64,000 nt of DNA from Allodiplogaster sudhausi. Lineage: Eukaryota; Nematoda; Chromadorea; Rhabditida; Diplogasteridae. Shown here in pieces: positions 11,829 through 24,958 of this stretch. Within the stretch, counting starts at the first letter, position 1; the number at the start of each line of letters is the position of its first letter. Under the pieces are notes generated by a model. The model ran no database searches. It saw only the letters and a list, made by a program, of their open reading frames with translations, and was not told where the DNA came from. The stretch spans positions 2,653,001-2,717,000 of the forward strand of contig CALZFC010000251.1 of assembly GCA_945643635.1 (NCBI GenBank), written 5' to 3'. Made by a program: the position numbers and the translations under genes.

Positions 11829-12135
11829 ATGATGAGTGTGCTCATGTTCTTGGTCAATTAAAATTTTTCTAAGTCCAGAACTCCCGTTGAAATTTTCGAT
11901 CGAAATTTTCAGAGATCACAGATCATACCCCAGGGGAGATTCACTCCTCGTCGTATTTTCACAAGTCCAGATCTCGGCCAGTAGACATATGTATCACAAG
12001 TCCCGAATAAATACACCAATTGAATTTGCTTGAAGGAGAAATGCAACATCGGAATTTTTGATTTGTAAACGAACCACTACCAATGAGTCAATGAGCCAAT
12101 CGGCCGTCATACCAGCTCCCAATTGAACATATGCG

Positions 12136-12659
12136 CATACATACGTACATGTACAAGTGACAAGTTATACAATAATATATTCCCAACTCCAAAGCACTCC
12201 ATGAATTTATATCATTGCATTTTCACAAGTCCAGGAAGAATGAGTAGTGAGAGGATGAACAAAATGTACGGAAATATTCTCCAGTTTACAAGCATAAATT
12301 AAGAACAAGTATTTCAATGTACTCTATTTAGTATATTGGGCCCAACATTTAGGCAGTACAAAGACAGTTGGCAATGCAAAGACATGAATCGTTAGTGCAT
12401 ACATACGTACATGTACAAGTGACAAGTTATACAATAATATATTCCCAACTCCAAAGCACTCCATGAATTTATATCATTGCATTTTCACAAGTCCAGGAAG
12501 AATGAGTAGTGAGAGGATGAACAAAATGTACGGAAATATTCTCCAGTTTACAAGCATAAATTAAGAACAAGTATTTCAATGTACTCTATTTAGTATATTG
12601 GGCCCAACATTTAGGCAGTACAAAGACAGTTGGCAATGCAAAGACATGAATCGTTAGTG
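12136..12659. repeat. Tandem 262-bp duplication in left arm
   Basis: Two adjacent copies, 12136-12397 and 12398-12659, are nearly identical and mirrored in the right arm (about 20390-20913). Confidence 0.85.
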
Positions 12660-12999
12660 CATACATATAGTACAATGAAGCAAGTGAGGGATGTCAATAG
12701 CCTTGTATAAAGTAAGAGAAATTGTTATCGAAAATCTCGAAATAAATAAATGAAGGAAGAAAGATATCGGCCTCCCTGTAATATCAGTTACAAAGATGCA
12801 GGCATTCATACGTATATGTTCAAGTGATACAATAATTTATTCCAAGTTCAAAAGCCTACCTAGAATAATTCACCATCGTATTTTTCCAAGTCCATTATAA
12901 TTTTTTTCCAGGAAGAAGAAACATACATATTTTATAGTATGCATCTACCTCTAAAATGATGACCAAGTATTTTCTGAACTCCAATCGGTAGACGTAAAA

Positions 13000-13930
13000 T
13001 ATTTTGTCAATGTTAGTAAGTCGATTGTTACAAGAAACAGAAGTGATGAACGCACGTTACAAAGTAATGTTATTTTATTCGATTAGCCTATAACAAATAA
13101 GCTGTGATACGAGGAAGTTCAACAGAAAAATAATTATATTAGAATACACAACTAACCAAAAAATTCTTGTTATAGTTCAATAGTCAGATACATAACTAAT
13201 GTATATCCAATAAGTTCAGTTCGCATTACCAATTCAAGTATGCAACTTATGAATATTATGTACATACAAAAAGGAATTGTCAATGATTGGTTAACTCATA
13301 TATCTTATCAGTTGGACGTAAATAAAGAAGACATTGCCAACGCCAAGGAAGGCAGCTAGAACGAAGCCACCAGCAATACATTTGATAGCGAAAGTCTAAC
13401 AGTTACATTGCTTCCTACTCTATGCACTAGTAATAATGAAAGTGACGATGTGAAAGACGATCCGTTCTTCATTGTCTGTTACCACATGTTTGACAGCTTC
13501 TACTCATCTTACATTACGACCTTTTTATAGAATGTCTAAGAAGAAATCGTAAGCGTGAATTATTTGTCAATGTTAGTTGGTCGATTGTTTTACGAAGCAT
13601 ATGTGGATGTACTCAAGTTTCACATTAATGTTGTTCAACTCGATTAGCTTATAACAAATAAGCTGTGATACTAGGGAGTTCTACAAAAAAACAATTATAA
13701 AACAAGACACAACTCACCAAAAAAATTCTTGGTGAAGTTCAATAGTCAGACACATAACGAATATATCCATTAAGAATATTGTGTACATACAAAACATATT
13801 CACAGAGAATGGTTAATACATATATCGTATCAGTTGGACGTATATAAAGAAGATGCTGCAAACACAGAGGAAACCAAGTGTGCATCACAAACAGTACATT
13901 TGATTATGAAAGTCACAAATTGCGAACAGT
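13000..13930. repeat. Degenerate internal duplication in left arm
   Basis: Segments starting near 13008 and 13566 share TGTCAATGTTAGT, GTCGATTGTT, ATAACAAATAAGCTGTGATA and ATTCTTG in the same order. The right arm holds the mirror image. Confidence 0.65.
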
Positions 13931-14989
13931 TATCTTGACTCCTTCTCTATGCAATAGCAATATTGAAAGGTGATTTTGCTGTCGTTCTCGATATGTAATA
14001 TGATCTGTTCATCATTGAAGAAAATTTCTTGTCAATGCAATAGTAGTATTGAAAGTAATGTTGGTTCCATACTCAAAATGGAATATGATCATCATTCATT
14101 GTCTAATGTAAGGTCAAAATGTTGACAGTTTCCTCCTCAATGATTTTCAATCATTCTTGGTACATCGAAATATTACAAACCAAAGAACATCATGGTGAAC
14201 AAGAGTGCAAGTACTCTACATACATTGTTTATTGCACACCGAGGCACGAACATATTGAAATGAAATCGTATTATTAATAATATATTTGCTGTGGGGCCAC
14301 CACAGGTGGTGGGATATGCTATTGAGTTTGAGTCTGAAACACATATATGGGGTTCTATCACTAAGGAAAGCGCAGTAGAAGTTTAAGAGACCACATAACT
14401 TCACAATTTTATCATACTAAAAAGAATAGAAGTTGAATCAAAGATCTAAGAAAAAAAGATTAGGGCTAAAGAAATATAGTGTTTCTAATCTAATACGTTG
14501 TGGTTTTTTTAGATGACAGACTAAAGAAAAGAGAGTTCACAGGAATGGTGGATCGGTATCCAAATTGTGCTGGACTAAGAAGATTATGTTTGTTTAGGTA
14601 ATCCAGTATGAGGATAAAAATTATACGTTCTATTACCTTGGAGGTTGAGGAGATTGGACAGAAGGGTTCCCGGGATCAGACAGTTCCCGGGATCAGACTT
14701 AATACATTTTTGATTTTAAACAGGACGCACTATCGCAGTAAGTAAATGAATATGTAGAAGGAACTGATTGAACATAATAAAAACTGGGATGCAAGAAATA
14801 GTAGAGGTTTCTTTCATGTAAACATATGGACTTTCATGTAAACATATGGAATTTTGCCGGAGGAGGTAATATTTCTAAATGAAAGGCTGAGAATTTTTAT
14901 TCATTTATTCATTTATATGTACATCCAAAGGGGGATATGACATGAAGATCATTGAACAACAATTCACGCTGCAAGAGCATGGCATGAGA

Positions 14990-15640
14990 CTTAGACAAAG
15001 AGAGAAACAGACAAAAAGTAGTATAAACCATAGTGTCATATTTTGGAATCTTGCTTGCAAATTTTTCCAACAAACAGACAAGACAATGGTTTATACTACT
15101 TTTTGTCTGTTTCTCTCTTTGTCTAAGTACTCACTTTACATGTTATTTTACATTTCTATGTCTTCTTTTTCCGAATATAATCGGCAAAGATAGTGCACTA
15201 AGTTTCCAACAACGATATGGCAAAGTATGACCATGTTGATGTAAGTGATTTTTTTCTTGCATATGGTTTCTTAAATTTTGTGAACAAGTATCTGTTTGTA
15301 GGAAACATTTACCAGTAAGATTCCAAGATGTGACACTATGGTTTGTATTACTTCTTGTCTATTTCTCTCATTGTCTAAATACTGAGTTTACATGTTATTT
15401 TACATGTCTATGTCTTCTTTTTTGGAATATAATTGGTAAAGATAGTTCATTAAGTTTCCAACAACGATATGGCAAAGTATGACCACGTTGATGTAAGTGA
15501 TTTTTTTTTCTTGCGTATGGTGTCTTAAATTTTGTGAACAAGTGTCTTGTCTGATTGTAAGAAACATTTACCAGGAAGATTCCAAAATGTGACACTAAAG
15601 TTTGTATTACTTCTTCTCTATTTCTCTCTTTGTCCAAGTA
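14990..15640. repeat. Tandem and inverted repeats at loop edge
   Basis: A unit of roughly 255 bp, with CTGTTTCTCTCTTTGTCTAAG followed by TTCCAACAACGATATGGCAA, recurs near 15105, 15355 and partly 15610. The segment at 14992-15035 is an inverted copy of 15085-15127. Confidence 0.7.
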
Positions 15641-16458
15641 GTTGCATTAATGTTCTTCGACAAATTTATTTAAGTAAGAACAAAACGCAAAGTGTGATCT
15701 TCATTCACAAAATCCTTCATGGCATATACAAGGTCAGCATAGTCAATAAACAATACATCACAGTTTGTTTTTAACAGGCCAAATAAAGAATTTTTGTACA
15801 GGTGACGCTTCAAACGTTTCTTACGGTGCAACATCCAATACAAAGAAAATAGAAAATACATGTAACTGAAGAAATTATGAAGTAAGATATATTCAATCTT
15901 TGTTGCCTTTACTAAGTCTTCTTACCAAAAATACTATTTTCCTTCACTGTCCTTGTTACATATATATTACTTAGAATGGCTATGAATTTTTATTTATTTT
16001 ACATATCATTCATTTTCTTGGATATATCATTATTAGTGAATGTGTTGATGGTGTGTATCAAATTTTTAAAAAATCTTTTCAAAATTCAATAGAGTTAAAG
16101 ATAGCCATGGTCTAAAGTAACAGATAAAATGGTGAAAAACAAGTATCTCTGTTTTCGTTATTTATTTTTTCGTGTTTTTGTTTCTATGTCTTCTAACCCA
16201 TACTACTTCTCTTCACTTTAGTTGTCACATATTTTAGCTCTCTCCTTTATGATCCTAAGGACTGATAAGAATTACATCTTCTTTCGCAGATATCGGATTG
16301 TAGATTTGCTTGTTGGTTTATGTCTCGCTACTTACAGCGGCTAATCATTAGTTCTTTTTTAAACATTTTATATCTTCAATTTTTCTTTGATGTATAATTA
16401 TTATCGTAAGTGTTGATGTTATTTAACACATTGGTAATGCTTTCAATGATAAACAGAG

Positions 16459-16919
16459 TTGCAGCGATCATGGTCTTGCCAGACATCATTCCTCTCCCTA
16501 TATATCTCTTCTTCACACTTGGAATTCGAATCATCGCGACGAGTACTCTCACAAAGGACGAGATTGACTCAATCAATAACATCCTTCGAGAGGAACGAAT
16601 TCGCACTAACCACCTCATCGAAAACTTCATCATCAATCAGCCACGCATTCTCCCAGGCTCAAACTCATCGACGCGCATCACTGTTCGATTAAATGTCGCA
16701 GGGCATCACAGTTCTCTCGGTAGAATACCTGTCAGGGTCTCCATTCAGGTCTTTTTTTTATATTTTACTGCCATTCTTTTTATTTGTTTTACAAATCGAA
16801 TAATTCAGGAATACATGTTCTGTCAACATGGTTCACAAGTGCATGCCCCTAACCTACCTCTAGTTTCGTCAGCCAACAACGCTTTCTTCCCTCTGGAATT
16901 TCTCTCAGTGGCGTTATAA
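16459..16919 (+). CDS. Possible Argonaute PAZ-domain fragment in the palindrome loop
   Basis: Exon A is open through 16748 and ends ATCCAG before GTCTTT. Exon B is 16809-16919 after ATTCAG, in phase, ending TAA. The spliced C-terminus reads VSIQEYM, HAPNLPLVSS and AFFPLEFLSV. This follows the layout at the end of PAZ domains, where V-x-x-Y-F is followed by P-x-L-P and then a (Y/F)(L/F)P(L/M)E stretch. Upstream, exon A has a helix-rich part (TKDEIDSINNILREERIR) and PGSNSSTRITVRLNVAG. Base composition is richer in GC than the surrounding loop, as for coding DNA. The ORF stops soon after the PAZ-like end, so MID and PIWI are absent and this is at most a fragment. The start is not defined; an ATG lies near 16469. 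The family call is tentative, by pattern only. Confidence 0.4.
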
Positions 16920-18067
16920 GATCAAGATAACTGCTGCAGATTGTAAAGCATCCTTTCCCACTTTCGCTTAATACCTACATTGCTCTGTGAAATATATGTT
17001 CTTCTAAATCCATGTAGAATATGATCATGATAAAACTTATTTTAAGTCTATATTCCGAGAATGATACTTGTTAAATATGTTATGGCTTCATGAAATGTTC
17101 TTCTTGTGTTTAGGATATTTTGTCTATATTTATTCCACGCTTTTGCTACGTCAAATGTTGTTAAATCATGCCCGCTTTGATTAACATAATTAAATAAATA
17201 AACAGTTACAAAGATTGAGGAGTAATAGAAAAGTTCGGAAAGTGCATGTATATTTCCCACACTATTGCTAACCCCTCTCCTCTTTACAACTTTACTGACT
17301 CGTGCATACATAAATCTTTCTTTTAATACAACTTGTATGAACATGAGAAAATTGCAAGTCAACGAATTGGAAAGTGTGCATCCATGTTCGTGTAACTCTC
17401 TAAATAATAACAAAATATGCTCAGTCCTACTAATCTTGTAAAATTAATGTAGTTCGTTGACATAGTTACCATATACATAGATGCATAGATAGACATTTAC
17501 TTCACTCCATCATATATCATCTCCTACCGAATGAATACTGTTGAGGCTAAGAAGCCTTAGTCTGTCATTCCTCCTTTTATTGTAATTAAGATGGAGAGAT
17601 AATCCTTTCAGAATGCAGCTGAAAAGTATCTTCATTGTGGTGAGTGTGCTATTGCTTAGACATATGATTGCTTAGACATATAAAACAAAACTATTAAGCT
17701 GTCATTTGAAGAACAATAAAATCTATGTTGAGTTCCATGATATGTAATGTCCAATCCTCTGAGTCTTCTACCTCATCACACCTTTGCCATACATGACTAG
17801 TATCTTTCCATTTTGCATTAACTTCAGCACTTTGTTTGTGGTATGTGTGCGTGCATTTCAACAACTGTCTGTTCCCTCGTCCACTTATACTCCATATCCT
17901 TGTGAATAATGCGTAAACGCTCCTCTAAATAATTATCTTTATATATTATCTATTACTTTTCTATTGTACTTTAGTGTCATTGAGTCTACATATCGTTTCT
18001 ATTAGTTACATAATTTCTTTCTTCTCTTTTCATTTAATATTATGTACTGGAAATTCTGCGTACATGT
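16920..18067. other. Rest of the palindrome loop
   Basis: AT-rich, with no recognised exon. The minus-strand open frame 17048-17413 has no family resemblance. Confidence 0.4.
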
Positions 18068-21000
18068 CATGCTCTTGCAGCGTGAATTGTTGTTCAATGA
18101 TCTTCATGTCATATCCCCCTTTGGATGTACATATAAATGAATAAATGAATAAAAATTCTCAGCCTTTCATTTAGAAATATTACCTCCTCCGGCAAAATTC
18201 CATATATTTACATGAAAGTCCATATGTTTACATGAAAGAAACCTCTACTATTTCTTGCATCCCAGTTTTTATTATGTTCAATCAGTTCCTTCTACATATT
18301 CATTTACTTACTGCGATAGTGCGTCCTGTTTAAAATCAAAAATGTATTAAGTCTGATCCCGGGAACTGTCTGATCCCGGGAACCCTTCTGTCCAATCTCC
18401 TCAACCTCCAAGGTAATAGAACGTATAATTTTTATCCTCATACTGGATTACCTAAACAAACATAATCTTCTTAGTCCAGCACAATTTGGATACCGATCCA
18501 CCATTCCTGTGAACTCTCTTTTCTTTAGTCTGTCATCTAAAAAAACCACAACGTATTAGATTAGAAACACTATATTTCTTTAGCCCTAATCTTTTTTTCT
18601 TAGATCTTTGATTCAACTTCTATTCTTTTTAGTATGATAAAATTGTGAAGTTATGTGGTCTCTTAAACTTCTACTGCGCTTTCCTTAGTGATAGAACCCC
18701 ATATATGTGTTTCAGACTCAAACTCAATAGCATATCCCACCACCTGTGGTGGCCCCACAGCAAATATATTATTAATAATACGATTTCATTTCAATATGTT
18801 CGTGCCTCGGTGTGCAATAAACAATGTATGTAGAGTACTTGCACTCTTGTTCACCATGATGTTCTTTGGTTTGTAATATTTCGATGTACCAAGAATGATT
18901 GAAAATCATTGAGGAGGAAACTGTCAACATTTTGACCTTACATTAGACAATGAATGATGATCATATTCCATTTTGAGTATGGAACCAACATTACTTTCAA
19001 TACTACTATTGCATTGACAAGAAATTTTCTTCAATGATGAACAGATCATATTACATATCGAGAACGACAGCAAAATCACCTTTCAATATTGCTATTGCAT
19101 AGAGAAGGAGTCAAGATAACTGTTCGCAATTTGTGACTTTCATAATCAAATGTACTGTTTGTGATGCACACTTGGTTTCCTCTGTGTTTGCAGCATCTTC
19201 TTTATATATGTCCAACTGATACGATATATGTATTAACCATTCTCTGTGAATATGTTTTGTATGTACACAATATTCTTAATGGATATATTCGTTATGTGTC
19301 TGACTATTGAACTTCACCAAGAATTTTTTTGGTGAGTTGTGTCTTGTTTTATAATTGTTTTTTTGTAGAACTCCCTAGTATCACAGCTTATTTGTTATAG
19401 GCTAATCGAGTTGAACAACATTAATGTGAAACTTGAGTACATCCACATATGCTTCGTAAAACAATCGACCAACTAACATTGACAAATAATTCACGCTTAC
19501 GATTTCTTCTTAGACATTCTATAAAAAGGTCGTAATGTAAGATGAGTAGAAGCTGTCAAACATGTGGTAACAGACAATGAAGAACGGATCGTCTTTCACA
19601 TCGTCACTTTCATTATTACTAGTGCATAGAGTAGGAAGCAATGTAACTGTTAGACTTTCGCTATCAAATGTATTGCTGGTGGCTTCGTTCTAGCTGCCTT
19701 CCTTGGCGTTGGCAATGTCTTCTTTATTTACGTCCAACTGATAAGATATATGAGTTAACCAATCATTGACAATTCCTTTTTGTATGTACATAATATTCAT
19801 AAGTTGCATACTTGAATTGGTAATGCGAACTGAACTTATTGGATATACATTAGTTATGTATCTGACTATTGAACTATAACAAGAATTTTTTGGTTAGTTG
19901 TGTATTCTAATATAATTATTTTTCTGTTGAACTTCCTCGTATCACAGCTTATTTGTTATAGGCTAATCGAATAAAATAACATTACTTTGTAACGTGCGTT
20001 CATCACTTCTGTTTCTTGTAACAATCGACTTACTAACATTGACAAAATATTTTACGTCTACCGATTGGAGTTCAGAAAATACTTGGTCATCATTTTAGAG
20101 GTAGATGCATACTATAAAATATGTATGTTTCTTCTTCCTGGAAAAAAATTATAATGGACTTGGAAAAATACGATGGTGAATTATTCTAGGTAGGCTTTTG
20201 AACTTGGAATAAATTATTGTATCACTTGAACATATACGTATGAATGCCTGCATCTTTGTAACTGATATTACAGGGAGGCCGATATCTTTCTTCCTTCATT
20301 TATTTATTTCGAGATTTTCGATAACAATTTCTCTTACTTTATACAAGGCTATTGACATCCCTCACTTGCTTCATTGTACTATATGTATGCACTAACGATT
20401 CATGTCTTTGCATTGCCAACTGTCTTTGTACTGCCTAAATGTTGGGCCCAATATACTAAATAGAGTACATTGAAATACTTGTTCTTAATTTATGCTTGTA
20501 AACTGGAGAATATTTCCGTACATTTTGTTCATCCTCTCACTACTCATTCTTCCTGGACTTGTGAAAATGCAATGATATAAATTCACGGAGTGCTTTGGAG
20601 TTGGGAATATATTATTGTATCACTTGTCACTTGTACATGTACGTATGTATGCACTAACGATTCATGTCTTTGCATTGCCAACTGTCTTTGTACTGCCTAA
20701 ATGTTGGGCCCAATATACTAAATAGAGTACATTGAAATACTTGTTCTTAATTTATGCTTGTAAACTGGAGAATATTTCCGTACATTTTGTTCATCCTCTC
20801 ACTACTCATTCTTCCTGGACTTGTGAAAATGCAATGATATAAATTCATGGAGTGCTTTGGAGTTGGGAATATATTATTGTATAACTTGTCACTTGTACAT
20901 GTACGTATGTATGCGCATATGTTCAATTGGGAGCTGGTATGACGGCCGATTGGCTCATTGACTCATTGGTAGTGGTTCGTTTACAAATCAAAAATTCCGA

Positions 21001-21138
21001 TGTTGCATTTCTCCTTCAAGCAAATTCAATTGGTGTATTTATTCGGGACTTGTGATACATATGTCTACTGGCCGAGATCTGGACTTGTGAAAATACGACG
21101 AGGAGTGAATCTCCCCTGGGGTATGATCTGTGATCTCT

Positions 21139-21900
21139 GATGTATGATCACATTCACACGAAAGTCTACATTTTCACTTGCAATCTGTTATAATGGCCAT
21201 TTGGCCCATTGGTAACGATACAACTTTCGACGCAAGCGGCTCGGGTTCGATTCCTGTCGGGACAATATCAATTGCTGTATTTTTTCAGGACTTGTGATAC
21301 TTCAACTAGCCGAGTCTTGAAATGATCCCTCTGGGTATGATATGTGATCTATGATTTATGATCACATTCCACACGAATGTCTACATCTTCACTTGCAAGT
21401 TGGTATGATGGACGATTAGCTCATTGGTAACGTCACGACATACGACGCAAGCGGCTCAGGTTTGATTCCTCTCAGTGTTATTTCCACTAGCTGAAAAATA
21501 TTATCCCCTTGGGCATAATCTGTGATCATGTGATGTATGATCACATCCCACACGAATGTCTACATCTTCACTTGCAAGTTGGTATGATGACCGAATAGCA
21601 CATTGGTAACGTCACGACATACGACGCAAGCGGCTCAGGTTCGATTCCTCTCAGTGTTCTGGACTTGTGATATTCCAACAAGCATAAATCTGGACTTGGT
21701 AATATCCCTCCGGTGAGTGATGTGTGATCTTTAATGTATGATCACTTCCACACGATTGTCTACATCTTCGCTTGCAAGTTGGCATGATGGACGAATGGCC
21801 GATTGGTAACGCAGGGACTTACGACGCAAACGACCCAGGTTCGGATCCGGTCGGGATATTGGACTTGTGATATTTCGATTGACCAAGAACACGGTGGAAT
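21139..21900 (+). repeat. Four tandem ~200-bp units with tRNA-like A and B boxes
   Basis: Units begin near 21186, 21400, 21580 and 21778. Each has an A-box-like stretch (GCTCATTGGTAACG or close) and, about 40 bases later, a B-box-like GGTTCGATTCC (one copy GGTTTGATTCC, one GGTTCGGATCC), followed by a shared tail with TGTATGATCACAT. This is the arrangement of tRNA-derived SINE heads, although no full cloverleaf can be drawn. The block is absent from the left arm. Confidence 0.55.
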
Positions 21901-22212
21901 GAATCCTGGACTTAGAAAAATAACGGACAAAATTTCAACGGGACGTTCTGGACTTAGAAAAATAATGGTGTAAAATTTCAACGGGAGTTCTGGACTTAGA
22001 AAAATTTCGATTGACCAAGAACATGAGCACACTCATCATTTTAATCCTTTTCAACTTGCATTTCTTTTACGTCTTTCCGGTTACTCGGCTGTTTTTTCAC
22101 GTCGGTGGTCGGCCGAGCAAACGGCAGCCAGCTCAGCGTACTACATTTTCGTCGTCTTCAGCTAAACAAGGTTTCTGGATAGTTGCTAAATCTTTCGAAA
22201 GTTTAGTTGTTA

Positions 22213-22408
22213 CTTTTATTAACGGGACTTTATTTTTTAAGCAAAAGAAGTCATTATCCAAATGAAGTGTTTGACCGGAATTAAAATTTTCAGTACCACT
22301 AAACTCCAAACTTTTATTAACGGGACTTTATTTTTTAAGCAAAAGAAGTCATTATCCAAATGTAGTGTTTGACCGGAATTAAAATTTTCAGTACCACTAA
22401 ACTCCAAA
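22213..22408. repeat. 98-bp tandem duplication
   Basis: Copies at 22213-22310 and 22311-22408 differ by about one base, just outside the palindromic element. The duplication is recent. Confidence 0.9.
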
Positions 22409-22419
22409 CATTTTTGTTT

Positions 22420-22640
22420 TACACTTGTTGACTACACACAGAGCATATTATAATTCTTTAATGATGATAATGTTGTCGAATTTATTTAACATGTAGAATT
22501 TATCGAATTTATCAAAATTGTAGAATTTCTGAATGAATATCAAAATGAGGTATTCGAATGTTTAGAACATAAAAGCACCACCAAATGACCTTGATGACAA
22601 AATTGCAAGTGTATTAAATGAAACACTAATTGTACACCAA
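22420..22640. repeat. Dispersed repeat R2, copy 1
   Basis: Shares GTTGACTACACA and, further on, AAATTGCAAGTGTATTAAAT with 28760-29205. Function unknown. Confidence 0.6.
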
Positions 22641-22989
22641 TGCTAAAGCAAAAAAACTTTTAAATTAGGAGGAGCTTGCATTTGAAATAAATGGTCTACA
22701 TAGATTGCTTATTTACCCTACAACTCACACTTAACGTAGAACTATCCTAACGGCAATATATTTGTTTCATCTCATATTACGTATATTTTGAGTGATTTAT
22801 TTATTTATTTATTAAGGTGCCATGCAATTCTATGTACATGATCAATAAGTATAAATATATATATATTTGAGTATGCATGTATGTATATGTAGAAAAGCAA
22901 AAACCCAGCATAAGCTGGAAGGAAAGTCATTTGGATACTCCTACGCGAATAAAGTTCATACACCTTTACAAGAAAATGTATTGCATAGT

Positions 22990-23075
22990 CGGTCAACAAC
23001 TGTGGGAATATTACTCAATTTGCGAGGGACTGAAGGTGACCGTGAACACGGCCAAAATAGACCAGCCTGCCGCAA
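22990..23075 (+). repeat. Dispersed repeat R1, copy 4
   Basis: Shares CAACTGTGGGAAT and GACCGTGAACACGGCC with copy 1 in the same orientation. Confidence 0.6.
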
Positions 23076-23782
23076 CATTATACTATGGTAAAAGTACCGG
23101 AAGCGGTGCATGAACTTTCAAAATTCCCCAGAAAGTTCCCGATGATGTTGAGTAGTGCGGGAAAATTTCAGGCGAAAAAATATTGCGCCACGAGAATTCC
23201 TTTCCTTTTCAATGTGTATTTGCGATTTCTTGTTCTATTGCTAACGTGTCAGAAGGAATTTAAGGCTTTTGGTTTAAGTGCGCTTTCAAACGCAAAATGT
23301 GGCTTTTCTCTAGCTGGCAAAACTTAGCCTCGATCGGATATTGAACCGGGACTTCCATATTTCCAGTCTAATCCTTTCGTATTACTCCTTTTAGCGTGTC
23401 AACGTTGTATATGACAGTGTTCTTTCCTCACAAACGATCCATATTGTACAATTCAAAGATTTCAATGCATATATGAAGTATAAGAAACATTGGCACCACA
23501 ATAAATTGTCAAAAAGGTTTTTGATCAACAAGTAAAGTACTGGAATATTGTCCAGCTTTGTAAGAGCTCTCGAATAAGCTATAGATCGTTCAAATCTGCT
23601 CACACCCTTAAAGCTGGATATGCATAGCTTTGACTGCGAGAGAAAAGCAAGGATATCCACGAAATGAGAGAGGCCCGACAAACCATATCGAGAGTAGGTT
23701 TGTCTGCGCCTCCACGTGTTCACGCTATTTCCCGCCACTCCAAATATCTGGGATTTCTACCGGAGCGCAGGGCGCATTTATT

Positions 23783-23785
23783 CAT

Positions 23786-23824
<39 letters not shown>

Positions 23825-23826
23825 CA
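23783..23826. repeat. ATTT microsatellite
   Basis: About eleven TTTA units at the start of an insertion that is absent from the left duplicate. Confidence 0.9.
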
Positions 23827-24109
23827 TCAGTTAAGATGTGACAACACTGTTAGAGATATGACGCGACCGGAGAGCAATAAAAAGGAATAAAAAGGAATAA
23901 TAATTTGAGCAAATTGGTCCAGTATCTCCGATGTTCCATGTTATATCATATAAAAAGTCCGGAAAAAGTTCACGCACTCCCCAGAATATTTTTTTAAAGC
24001 TCCGGAACCCTTGACCGACTTTTATTGAGAATGAAGGTGCGGCTGGAATTTGTTCAAACAATCTTGACAGCTCAGCGATCGTTTTTGATCCTTTTTTGAT
24101 TCCTTGATC

Positions 24110-24245
24110 ACGTTCAATCGAATACTCATTCCAAAAAGCAACAATAAGGAACTTTTGAACAAAACCCAAGCTGGTCGATTTTGGCCGAGTCCACGGTCGC
24201 CTTCTCCCTTTTTGATTCTCTCGCAAATCGCATCAAATGTAGGTC
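24110..24245 (-). repeat. Dispersed repeat R1, copy 5
   Basis: Inverted copy, paired with copy 3 through the segmental duplication. Confidence 0.6.
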
Positions 24246-24877
24246 ATGAGCTTTTGATTTGTCTCCTTTTCATTGCCAAGGAAATGGCATAAACGCGCAT
24301 TTTCGACTAACATACATGATAGAAAGTCATGTTTTGACGATTTACTTTTTTTGTCTCGTACACAGTTTACCGTCCAGGTTCAGCAGGCATATATGGTTCA
24401 TTTCGAATCTTTCTTCGATGTCTTGAATTATATAATTAACCCGGCTGTTCATGTGCTAGGTAAGTTTCATTAGAATCGGGTGTATTTTTATTTAAAGGAG
24501 CGGAAAACGTAATCAAATTCAAGTTTCTCTTGTCTTTGTTTCTGACAAAATTACATGAGTTCTAATCTCCTTGTACATACATATATGCGTTCAAAAAGGC
24601 AAGATTAATGCCTACGAGATACTGATAGAGTTTTCGTTATCTCAAAGTTCTTTTTAATTGTCCTTAAATTTCAGGATTAGTAAACCAGTCCTTCAACTTC
24701 CTCATACTAAGTCAACTGAAGTCGGACGGATTAATATATAGCCCAAAGTGGGGGATCTCTCAATGCGAAGCAAAGAGAGAACAACTCAAGAAGTAACCGC
24801 GAGAGAGAGAGAGAGAGAGAGAAAGTGAAGTTGGGAAGTAGGTGTCAAGGATTCGGTTGTTCGAGCGGGCTGATATG

Positions 24878-24958
24878 ATTGGTATGGCCCAGTGGCTTAC
24901 GCGTTAGCCTGCTGTTTTGTTTGTCACAGGTTCGAGCCCCACTCGCAGTAAATCCTTT
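24878..24958 (+). repeat. tRNA-like (SINE-head or tRNA relic) sequence
   Basis: TGGCCCAGTGG at 24885-24895 matches the Pol III A-box consensus, and GGTTCGAGCCC at 24929-24939 is one base off the B-box. I could not close a cloverleaf with a good anticodon stem, so this is a tRNA-derived relic rather than a gene. Confidence 0.45.

Larger units (their letters stand above)
11829..22039. mobile_element. 10.2-kb palindromic TIR element with TTTAAT flanks
   Basis: The left arm is 11829-14981 and the right arm is 18068-22039. For 11911-14981 against 18068-21138, paired coordinates sum to 33049 at every point checked, so the arms align for 3.07 kb with no net insertion or deletion. Scattered substitutions exist. 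The tips (ATGATGAGTGTGCTCATG and its inverse) also pair, but the right arm has about 820 extra bases (21139-21970) just inside its tip. Both ends are bordered by TTTAAT, as expected of a 6-bp target duplication. The loop (14982-18067) is unique and encodes a possible Argonaute fragment. No transposase, integrase or polymerase was recognised. Such long terminal inverted repeats would give a hairpin RNA if transcribed through. Confidence 0.75.
23406..24739. repeat. Segmental duplication block 1, right copy
   Basis: Counterpart of 5430-6613. It contains an extra insertion (23780-23905) that begins with an ATTT microsatellite. The part preceding it, 23275-23440, also matches 3300-3460. Confidence 0.8.

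Noticed and set aside
14173..18876. Identical 62-codon open frames in both palindrome arms (14173-14404 and 18645-18876)
   Set aside because: Their identity comes from the inverted repeat; there is no family resemblance and no splice context.
11829..22039. Palindrome as an assembly or amplification artefact
   Set aside because: Considered seriously. The arms differ by substitutions, one arm has 820 extra bases, the loop is unique, and both ends carry TTTAAT, none of which a simple fold-back chimera explains. Long reads are still needed to be certain.
11829..22039. Polinton/Maverick identity
   Set aside because: The six-base target and long TIRs fit, but there is no polymerase, integrase, protease, ATPase or capsid gene, and the tips do not begin AG.
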